From Chitinophaga tropicalis (lineage in GTDB: Bacteria; Bacteroidota; Bacteroidia; Chitinophagales; Chitinophagaceae): a stretch of 64,000 nucleotides of DNA. A model generated the notes under the pieces. That model ran no database searches, had not been told where the DNA came from, and worked only from the letters and a program-made list of their open reading frames with translations. Position numbers and translations under genes: made by a program. The DNA lies in contig NZ_WRXN01000010.1 in assembly GCF_009758205.1 (NCBI RefSeq), positions 62,001-126,000 of the forward strand, written 5' to 3'. Each line of letters starts with the position of its first letter. The stretch's first letter is position 1. Below are positions 16,829 to 23,878 of the stretch, piece by piece.

Positions 16829-19225
16829 ATGAAAAAACTACTCTTGTTACTACTGCTGCTAACAATAAAGATAACCGTTCATGCAGACTGGATACGTATC
16901 AACCAGCTGGGTTATACACCTGCCGGCAGCAAAGTAGCTGTATGGTGCAGCAAGGAACAGAATGCACCGGCATATTTTGAACTGGTAGACGCACATTCCG
17001 GCAAAGTAGTGCTCAAAAGTAAAGCAAACGCGGCAGCAGGCTCCTATGGCCCTTTTACACAAACCTGCCGGCTCAACTTTTCCGGCTTCCACACACCGGG
17101 CCTCTATTACCTGCAAACAGGTAAAACCAGATCTGCCACTTTTCCTATCAGCAATACAGTATACAAAGGCGCTGCCGATTTCTGCCTGCGTTATATGCGC
17201 CAGCAACGTAGCGGCTTTAATCCATTCCTGAAAGACTCCTGTCATACACATGACGGCTTCCCTGTATATTCTCCTGACACCACTTTTGTACCTGTCTCCG
17301 GCGGCTGGCATGACGCCTCCGATTATCTGCAATATGCCACCACTTCTGCCAATGCTACCTGGCATTTGCTGGCAGCATACCGCGACTTTCCGGGTGCATT
17401 TACAGATACCCTCCGGGCAAACGGACTTCCCGGCAGCAACGGTACGGCAGATGTACTGGATGAAGCGAAATGGGGACTGGAATGGCTGTTAAAGATGTAC
17501 CCGCAGGACGACCGTATGTACAACCAGATAGGCGATGACCGGGACCACCAGGGCATGCGCATCCCCAGGCAGGATACCAACTTCTATGGCCGCGGATTGC
17601 AACGCCCCGTATACCTCTGTACCGGCAAACCCCAGGGACTGATGAAATACCAGAACCGCAGCACCGGCATTGCCTCCACTGCAGGGAAGTTCAGCAGCTG
17701 CTTTGCTCTGGGCGCCCGGTTGCTTGCAGATACCATGCTTGCACATAAAGCACTTGCAGCTTATCAACTTGGTATAGCTTATCCTGGCGTATGCCAGACA
17801 GCTCCCGGGCGTTCTCCCTACTTCTACGAAGAAGATAACTGGACGGATGATATGGAACTGGCCTCAGCCTCTCTCGGTAATATACAGGACGCATGGTCGT
17901 TTGCTGAGCAGGAGCCCGTTACGCCCTGGCTGGGTAAAGATACCGCCCGCCATTACCAATGGTACCCGTTTATCAATCCCGGTCATGCAGAACTGGCCAG
18001 GCAACTGAAAGGCGCTCAACGGGACACGCTTATCCAATACTATAAACGAGGAATAGAACGGGTATGGCGTAAAGCCTCCGGCAATGCCTTCCACCGCGGT
18101 ATTCCCTTTATCTGGTGCAGCAATAACCTCACCACCGCCTTTGCCATCCAATGTTACTGGTACAGGCAATTGAGCGGCGATCAGAGTTATCTTGAACTGG
18201 AACAGGCATCGTTCGACTGGCTGTTTGGCTGTAACCCATGGGGAACCTCTATGGTATATGGCCTCCCGGCCAATGGCGATACTCCTGCCGATCCGCACTC
18301 TTCTCTCAGCCACCTGAAAAATTATCCGTTAGACGGCGGACTGGTAGATGGTCCGGTATATACCAACATCTTCAAGAACCTGATAGGCATTCAACTGCAG
18401 GATGCTGATGAATATGCAGATTTCCAGAGCAGCCTGGCCGTTTATCATGACGACTTCGGAGATTACAGCACCAACGAACCAACTATGGACGGTACGGCAG
18501 TATTGATCTACCTGCTGGCTGCGCAGGAATCTGCCACAAGAACAATTACACAGGGCGGTATTACCCGTGGCGACAGCTCCCTCAAAAACATTTCTCTTGT
18601 ATTCACTGCCCATGAATTTGCAGAAGGTCTGCCTTCTATTGCCAAAGCGCTGGAACAACAGAAAGTAAAAGCCTCTTTCTTTTTTACCGGCAAATGTTAT
18701 GCTACGCCTGCCTTCCAGCCATATATCCGCAAGCTGTACCAGCAAGGCCATTATCTGGGGCCACACTCTGATCAGCATCTGTTATACTGCGACTGGAAAA
18801 AACGGGATAGCCTGCTTGTTACACAGCAACAGTTTTCTGTTGATATACATACTAATCTTGCAAAGATGCGGGCACTGGGTATTGATACTTCCCAAGTGCG
18901 TTATTTCATACCGCCTTATGAATGGTGGAATAACAGCATAGCTGAGTGGTCTGCTGCAGAAGGGTTACAGATTGTGAGCTTTACACCTGGTACAGGCAGT
19001 AACGCAGATTATACCTATCCGGAGATGGTCGCCGCTTATAAGAGCAATGCTGATGTTTACAGGTCTGTAAAGCGTTTCGGGAACTTAAACGGGGTTATCC
19101 TGCTTATTCATGCAGGTACAGATCCGAGAAGGAAAGAGAAGTTCTATACTTTACTGCCAAAGCTGATCTCTGAATTAAAGAAAGAGGGATACCAGTTTAA
19201 AAAGATCGATGAGCTGCTTCAATAA
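16829..19225 (+). CDS. Secreted GH9 glycosidase fused to a NodB-like polysaccharide deacetylase
   Basis: This 798-residue protein has a signal peptide (residues 1-19) and a cellulase-N-like Ig domain (about 20-105, INQLGYTPAGSKVAV). A GH9 catalytic domain follows (about 115-570) with the base/nucleophile pair in HDASDY (D162, D165) and the acid in NEPTMDG (E550). From about residue 585 comes a CE4/NodB-like domain. Its histidine motif HSDQH (646-650) is intact, but the usual TFDDG motif is FTAHEFAEG (592-600) and the usual RPPY is IPPY (694-697), so metal binding or chemistry may differ. GH9 includes exo-beta-glucosaminidases; beside amino-sugar genes, a GlcNAc-containing or chitosan-like substrate is more likely than cellulose (inference). 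It is divergent from the symporter operon. Confidence 0.88.
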   Translation: MKKLLLLLLLLTIKITVHADWIRINQLGYTPAGSKVAVWCSKEQNAPAYFELVDAHSGKVVLKSKANAAAGSYGPFTQTCRLNFSGFHTPGLYYLQTGKTRSATFPISNTVYKGAADFCLRYMRQQRSGFNPFLKDSCHTHDGFPVYSPDTTFVPVSGGWHDASDYLQYATTSANATWHLLAAYRDFPGAFTDTLRANGLPGSNGTADVLDEAKWGLEWLLKMYPQDDRMYNQIGDDRDHQGMRIPRQDTNFYGRGLQRPVYLCTGKPQGLMKYQNRSTGIASTAGKFSSCFALGARLLADTMLAHKALAAYQLGIAYPGVCQTAPGRSPYFYEEDNWTDDMELASASLGNIQDAWSFAEQEPVTPWLGKDTARHYQWYPFINPGHAELARQLKGAQRDTLIQYYKRGIERVWRKASGNAFHRGIPFIWCSNNLTTAFAIQCYWYRQLSGDQSYLELEQASFDWLFGCNPWGTSMVYGLPANGDTPADPHSSLSHLKNYPLDGGLVDGPVYTNIFKNLIGIQLQDADEYADFQSSLAVYHDDFGDYSTNEPTMDGTAVLIYLLAAQESATRTITQGGITRGDSSLKNISLVFTAHEFAEGLPSIAKALEQQKVKASFFFTGKCYATPAFQPYIRKLYQQGHYLGPHSDQHLLYCDWKKRDSLLVTQQQFSVDIHTNLAKMRALGIDTSQVRYFIPPYEWWNNSIAEWSAAEGLQIVSFTPGTGSNADYTYPEMVAAYKSNADVYRSVKRFGNLNGVILLIHAGTDPRRKEKFYTLLPKLISELKKEGYQFKKIDELLQ

Positions 19226-19346
19226 TGCGGAAAAAATATTTATGAACGTGATTCATGAAGGAGGATGCAAACCTTCCCCCCGGCAAAGGATATTCTATTA
19301 ACACCACCAGACAAAAAGTACTGTGGCGCTAAAGTGGTACCGCAAT

Positions 19347-19412
19347 ACATGCACTAAACATGCTTAAGACATGCTTTAAACATGCCTGAAAGATACTTGA
19401 AAGGAGCTTTAA
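19347..19412. repeat. Six tandem 11-bp repeats
   Basis: Four good copies start with ACATGC (19347, 19358, 19369, 19380: ACATGCACTAA, ACATGCTTAAG, ACATGCTTTAA, ACATGCCTGAA). Two degenerate copies follow in phase (AGATACTTGAA at 19391, AGGAGCTTTAA at 19402). The period of 11 bp is close to one helical turn, so the same face of the DNA is repeated. The period is not a multiple of three and the region is outside any gene. Confidence 0.75.
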
Positions 19413-19432
19413 AGGAGGAGTTGAGCAGGGAC

Positions 19433-19467
19433 AAAAAACGCTTCTGCTGACAGCAAAAGCGTTTTTT
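19433..19467. terminator. Bidirectional terminator between GH9 and proA
   Basis: AAAAAACGCTT at 19433-19443 pairs with AAGCGTTTTTT at 19457-19467, with a further inner CTGCTG/CAGCA pairing. It has an A-tract on one side and a T-tract on the other, so it can end transcription of the plus-strand GH9 gene and of the minus-strand proBA genes only if they read through; it is correctly placed for both converging units. Confidence 0.8.
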
Positions 19468-19480
19468 ATGCAAGAATATC

Positions 19481-19503
19481 CAGGCCTGCGGCCGGCTGAA
19501 AAA
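19481..19503. repeat. GC-rich palindrome with A-tract (copy 2)
   Basis: CAGGCCTGCGGCCGGCTG followed by AAAAA, 14 bp after the proA/GH9 terminator. It is closely similar to 52041-52061 and related to 16732-16753. Confidence 0.5.
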
Positions 19504-19526
19504 GAATTGACCGGGAATTGAACCCT

Positions 19527-20774
19527 TTATCTTACCTGTCCGTCACCTCTTACAAACCACTTCTCTGTTACCAGTTTCTCTAATGCAAAAGGCCCGCGGG
19601 CATGCAGTTTCTGGGTAGAGATGCCTATTTCAGCCCCCAGTCCGAATACACCACCATCGGTAAACCTGGTGGAAGCATTCATATACACGGCGGCAGCATC
19701 TACCTCATTCAGGAAACGTTCACTTACAGCGGCATCAGAAGAAACGATAGCTTCTGAATGTTTGGAAGAATATTCCCGGATATGTTGTAATGCTTCGTCA
19801 ACACCGCTCACTACTTTTACGGAACATTTGAAATCGAGGAATTCCCTGCCAAAATCGGCCGGGGCGGCATGCTGCAGCAGCGGATATTGCAATGATTCCA
19901 GGATAGCATATGCTGTTTCATCTGCAAAGATCTCGACATTGTATGGCAGCAGTGAAGGCGCCAGTAAGGTAAGCAGCTCTTTTGCCACTTCTTTGTCGAC
20001 CAGCACGGTATCCAGCGAGTTACACACTGAGGGGCGGGAAACTTTTGCATTGGTGACAATGACACTGGCTTTCTGCAGGTCTGCTGTTTTCTCTACGTAA
20101 GTATGGCATACGCCTGCACCGGTTTCTATTACCGGTACACTTGAGTTGGCGCGCACATAATCTATCAGCTGCTGAGACCCTCTCGGAATAATGATATCTA
20201 TATATTTCTTGGCAGACAGCATCTCTCCTATCAGTGCCCTGTCAACCGGCATTAACTGTACCGCATTTACATCCACACCGGCTTCCCTCAGCGTATCCCT
20301 GATCAGGGTAACCAGGATAATGTTGGTATTTAAAGCATCTGACCCTCCTCTCAGCACGCATACGTTGCCTGAGCGGATGCAAAGGGCTGCCACGTCGAGC
20401 GTTACATTGGGGCGGGATTCATAGATCACGCCCACTACTCCCAGCGGAGCGGTACGCTTCTGCAGGTGCAGGCCATTATCCAGCGTTCTTTCTACCAGTA
20501 ACTGGTTGGAGGGGTCCGGCAAAGCGGTTATTTCATTGATACTGTCTGCCAGTTGCTGTATACGTGCGGCATTCAGCAACAGTCTGTCTTTTTTTGGGTC
20601 CTGGTCAGAGACCTTATCCAGGTCCTTTTTATTTTCTGTAATAATGGCGTCAGTATTTTCCACCACTCTGGCGGCCAGCTTTTTCAGCAGCGCCTGTTTT
20701 CCCTGGTCAGACAGCGCTTTCAGGGACTGAGTAGCCTGTTGCGCCTGTTCCAGTAATATTTGTATCGATTCCAT
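19527..20774 (-). CDS. proA: Glutamate-5-semialdehyde dehydrogenase (gamma-glutamyl phosphate reductase)
   Basis: ProA reduces gamma-glutamyl phosphate with NADPH to glutamate-5-semialdehyde, the second step of proline synthesis. The 415-residue protein has the aldehyde-dehydrogenase fold with PLGVVGVIYESRPNVTLDVAALCIRSGN, LRGGSDALNTN, IIPRGSQQLIDYV and VIETGAGVCHTYVE. The catalytic Cys lies in SRPSVCNSLDTVLV, and FTDGGVFGLGAEIGISTQKLHARGP lies near the C-terminus. Length and motifs are normal. The gene follows proB on the same strand after an 86-bp spacer that contains a short pyrimidine-rich repeat (CTCCCCACTAC twice). The two genes are probably co-transcribed. Confidence 0.97.
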   Translation of the reverse strand: MESIQILLEQAQQATQSLKALSDQGKQALLKKLAARVVENTDAIITENKKDLDKVSDQDPKKDRLLLNAARIQQLADSINEITALPDPSNQLLVERTLDNGLHLQKRTAPLGVVGVIYESRPNVTLDVAALCIRSGNVCVLRGGSDALNTNIILVTLIRDTLREAGVDVNAVQLMPVDRALIGEMLSAKKYIDIIIPRGSQQLIDYVRANSSVPVIETGAGVCHTYVEKTADLQKASVIVTNAKVSRPSVCNSLDTVLVDKEVAKELLTLLAPSLLPYNVEIFADETAYAILESLQYPLLQHAAPADFGREFLDFKCSVKVVSGVDEALQHIREYSSKHSEAIVSSDAAVSERFLNEVDAAAVYMNASTRFTDGGVFGLGAEIGISTQKLHARGPFALEKLVTEKWFVRGDGQVR

Positions 20775-20860
20775 TTACACAGTTTATATCACTTCTGTAG
20801 CTTCTTTATACCTCCGTTCTATCTCCCCACTACCTCCCCACTACCTCCCTTCTACCTTCT

Positions 20861-21895
20861 CTATAGCAACACAATATCATCTGCATGTGCAATTTCAAGG
20901 TTCTGCTGCTTGCTGTCTTCAGACAACACTTCTGACGATACCTTTGCACGTGCTACTGCAATTACATTATGTTCTTCGTCCACTATCTCAAACACTTCCC
21001 CGCCTTCAAACTTCTCCAGTACGGTGAGCACTCCTACTGCCAGCAGGCTACGTCTTTTCTGCAGGGCGCTCAGCGCACCTTCATCTACCAGTACCCTGCC
21101 GGTTACCAGGCTGCCGCTGGCCAGCCACTTTTTACGGGCGGGCATGCTGCATGGCTGTGGAAGGCATAAGGTACCGGTTTTGCCTTCGATGGCGTTCAGT
21201 ATGCCATCGGGTGTATGAATACCAAAGATGACCACCCTGATACCCATGCGGGTGGCCAGACGGGCGAAGGTCAGTTTGGACACCATACCTCCCAGGCCCA
21301 GGTTGGATTTCTTAGTATCTGCAAGAGATAATACAGCTTCGTCTATTGCTTCTATGCGCGGTACTACTTTGCCTTCCCTGTCCAGTACTCCGCCTACGGA
21401 GGTGCTGAATAAAAGCATGCTGGCTCCAAAGCCTACGGCTATCAGGGTAGCCAGTTCATCGTTATCGGAGAATTTCAGCTCCAGGTCGCTCACCACGTCA
21501 TTTTCATTTGCTACGGGTATTACTCCGCTTTCCCACAGCTCTTCATAGGTTTTCTTCAGCTGGAGGAACTGTGCACGGTTGCTGAAATGCCTGCGTTCGC
21601 AAAGGCTTTGCGCAATGGCAATATCATACGGAGCAAAATAGCGTGCATATTTACTGAGCAGCAAGGGGTTACCTATGGCTGCTGCGGCTTTACGCTCGCT
21701 GATGGTGCCGCTGTAGTTTTTAAGATACTTCTTACCTGCGGCCACTGCACCTGACGAAACCAATACAATGTTGTACTCTTCTTTAAGATCTGCTGCCTGC
21801 CTGGCTATGGAGGCTACTATTGTTTCATCCAGCTCCCCGTTCTCATGTGTGATGGAAGCTGTGCCAAATTTTATTACTAGTATCGGTTTTGCCAC
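20861..21895 (-). CDS. proB: Glutamate 5-kinase
   Basis: ProB phosphorylates L-glutamate with ATP, the first and usually proline-inhibited step of proline synthesis. The 344-residue protein has an amino-acid-kinase domain (about 1-240) with VIKFGTASIT at the N-terminus, VSSGAVAAGKKYL, IPVANENDVVSDLELKFSDNDELATLIA and GLGGMVSKLTFARLATRMGI. A C-terminal PUA domain follows (about 265-344, SGSLVTGRVLVDEGALSAL). This two-domain form is common and is often feedback regulated. It lies upstream of proA on the same strand. One small divergence is GTAS in place of the usual GSSL near the N-terminus, seen in Bacteroidota enzymes. Confidence 0.95.
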   Translation of the reverse strand: MAKPILVIKFGTASITHENGELDETIVASIARQAADLKEEYNIVLVSSGAVAAGKKYLKNYSGTISERKAAAAIGNPLLLSKYARYFAPYDIAIAQSLCERRHFSNRAQFLQLKKTYEELWESGVIPVANENDVVSDLELKFSDNDELATLIAVGFGASMLLFSTSVGGVLDREGKVVPRIEAIDEAVLSLADTKKSNLGLGGMVSKLTFARLATRMGIRVVIFGIHTPDGILNAIEGKTGTLCLPQPCSMPARKKWLASGSLVTGRVLVDEGALSALQKRRSLLAVGVLTVLEKFEGGEVFEIVDEEHNVIAVARAKVSSEVLSEDSKQQNLEIAHADDIVLL

Positions 21896-22011
21896 TGCTC
21901 ACTGAATTTGCTGCCAAAATATTGAAAATGCTGCGTTTTTTCATTAAAAATGATCATTGGAATAATAAAACGGAAAACAATATTTTTATTTACTATCAAA
22001 TACAATGAGGT

Positions 22012-23769
22012 ATGCGCTTTTTCAATATACGTAGATGGGCTCTCTTTATGACCATTGCCTTATGCAGTTACTCTGCTATGGCCCAGGATACTACCCGTTA
22101 CAGCTGGTGGGACCCGTCAAAGAACAGTTTTCCTGTTATAGGCGGACAGGCATGGCCTTCCGGGATGGCAGCGTCTTACAGCCGGCTGCCGGCAAGAGCA
22201 GAGAAAGATGTACGTCCGGAGGTGTGGAAGCTGGCCGGGCAATCTGCCGGGCTGTCCGTACGTTTCAGGACCACTGCCAGCGAAATAGTAGTGCGTTACA
22301 CTGTTGCCGGCAAGCTGGAAATGCCGCATATGCCGGCTACAGGGGTAAGTGGGGTAGACCTGTATGCCCTGGATGAAAACGGCGGCTGGAGATGGGCTGC
22401 CGGGAAATACAAGTTTGCAGATACCATTACCTGGCATTTTTCCAATATAGGGAACAGCGCCAGGGAATACCGGCTTTACCTGCCGTTGTACAACCAGGTA
22501 AAATGGCTGGAAATAGGGGTTCCCGGCACTGCTGCTATTCAGCCTTTGCCTGTAAGACAGGAAAAGCCCATTGTGGTATATGGCACTTCCATTGCCCAGG
22601 GCGGCTGTACATCCCGCCCCGGGCTGGCATGGACCACGCAGGTAGACAGGCAGCTGGACCGGCAGGTGATCAACCTGGGATTTTCAGGTAACGGGCGGCT
22701 GGAACCTCCTATCATTGAGCTCATCTCAGAAATAGACGCAAAGGTATATGTGCTGGACTGTCTTCCCAACATCAGCGGAATGCCGCCGGCAGAGATACAG
22801 CAACGCATAATAGATGCGGTGAAGCTGCTCAGGCGTAAAAGGCCCAATACGCCTATCCTGCTAACCGGTCATCCTACAGCATCCATACAAATGGTCAATA
22901 CCCTGGGCGGAGGTAATTACAGCACGGCCAACACAGCCCTGGCAGACGCCTGTCAGCAATTGCAGCAGGCAGGTATCAGGCAGCTATACCTGCTGCCTGC
23001 GTCAGATATTCACTTTGATCTTTCTGCTACAGTAGATGGCGTTCATCCCGGCGATGCAGGCATGCAGGCCTATGCAGACGCGTATGTAAAAACATTACGT
23101 CATATACTGCAGGAGCCGGAAGGAACTATCAATACTACCATAGCCTGCCGGCAATACCGGGAGCTGATGCGTTATGACTGGGATGCACGGCATAACGAAA
23201 TACTTTCCATGAACAAAGCGCATGCCCCCAAAGTGGCCATACTGGGTAACTCCATTATTCATTTCTGGGGAGGGCTGCCCCAGGGACCTTATGCCCGCGG
23301 CGCTGATTCATGGAAAGCAGTTATGGACGCTGCCGGCACACGCAATATGGGATTTGGCTGGGACCGTGTTGAAAATGTGCTCTGGCGCGTATATCACGAA
23401 GAGCTGGATGGCTATGATGCGAAAAAGGTCATTGTTATGATAGGTACCAATAACCTGCAGATGAACACCAATGCAGAGATCATTGCCGGCCTGCAGCAGC
23501 TGATAGCTGCTATCCGTCAACGGCAGCCCAAAGCAGATATACTGCTGGCAGGCATTCTGCCAAGAAGAGAAATGGAAGAACGCGTTGTTAACATCAACAA
23601 TGGTATTATGCAGCTGGCAGGTACAGCGCAGGTGCAGTTCATTAACCCCGGGCAGGTGTTGCTGCTGCCTGACAGGCATATAGATGAAAAACTGTTCACA
23701 GACGGATTGCATCCAAACGCTGAAGGCTATAACAGGCTGGCATCGTTCCTGCAGCCTTACCTGAAGTAA
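22012..23769 (+). CDS. Secreted double-domain SGNH/GDSL hydrolase (carbohydrate esterase-like)
   Basis: This 585-residue protein has a signal peptide (residues 1-24, ending SAMAQ). An N-terminal beta domain (about 30-170) of the type that precedes SGNH hydrolases comes first. The first SGNH domain (about 185-375) has YGTSIAQGGC for the Ser block and VDGVHPGDAGM for the Asp/His block. The second (about 400-585) has ILGNSIIHFWGG, MIGTNNLQ and TDGLHPNAEGY. Both halves keep a Ser and a D-x-x-H, so both may be active. Such enzymes usually remove acetyl groups from polysaccharides in the periplasm or outside the cell. The gene lies upstream of a GH92 mannosidase on the same strand (110-bp gap), so both may act on one glycan. 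Confidence 0.88.
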   Translation: MRFFNIRRWALFMTIALCSYSAMAQDTTRYSWWDPSKNSFPVIGGQAWPSGMAASYSRLPARAEKDVRPEVWKLAGQSAGLSVRFRTTASEIVVRYTVAGKLEMPHMPATGVSGVDLYALDENGGWRWAAGKYKFADTITWHFSNIGNSAREYRLYLPLYNQVKWLEIGVPGTAAIQPLPVRQEKPIVVYGTSIAQGGCTSRPGLAWTTQVDRQLDRQVINLGFSGNGRLEPPIIELISEIDAKVYVLDCLPNISGMPPAEIQQRIIDAVKLLRRKRPNTPILLTGHPTASIQMVNTLGGGNYSTANTALADACQQLQQAGIRQLYLLPASDIHFDLSATVDGVHPGDAGMQAYADAYVKTLRHILQEPEGTINTTIACRQYRELMRYDWDARHNEILSMNKAHAPKVAILGNSIIHFWGGLPQGPYARGADSWKAVMDAAGTRNMGFGWDRVENVLWRVYHEELDGYDAKKVIVMIGTNNLQMNTNAEIIAGLQQLIAAIRQRQPKADILLAGILPRREMEERVVNINNGIMQLAGTAQVQFINPGQVLLLPDRHIDEKLFTDGLHPNAEGYNRLASFLQPYLK

Positions 23770-23878
23770 TGCAGAGCCATTTACATTTCGTTTAAAGTCT
23801 TTTACCCAGCTGTGACATGCGATTCTTTTTGAGCTACTACTTTACAAACCTATCTAATCGTAAAAACTATTATTGACA

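Larger units (their letters stand above)
19226..19526. other. Convergent intergenic region with tandem repeat, terminator and palindrome
   Basis: The 301-bp space between the convergent GH9-deacetylase and proA genes holds an 11-bp tandem repeat (19347-19412), a bidirectional terminator (19433-19467) and a GC-rich palindrome (19481-19503). The first 120 bp show no recognised element. No ORF with coding character was seen. Confidence 0.65.

Noticed and set aside
19332..19346. AAAGTGGTACCGCAA resembles the conserved T-box riboswitch motif AGGGTGGNACCGCG.
   Set aside because: No specifier stem or downstream plus-strand gene follows; the next elements are a tandem repeat, a terminator and a minus-strand gene. 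Probably chance.
20811..20862. Short pyrimidine-rich repeat (CTCCCCACTAC twice) between proB and proA.
   Set aside because: Two short copies only, low complexity; no sign of function beyond spacer sequence.
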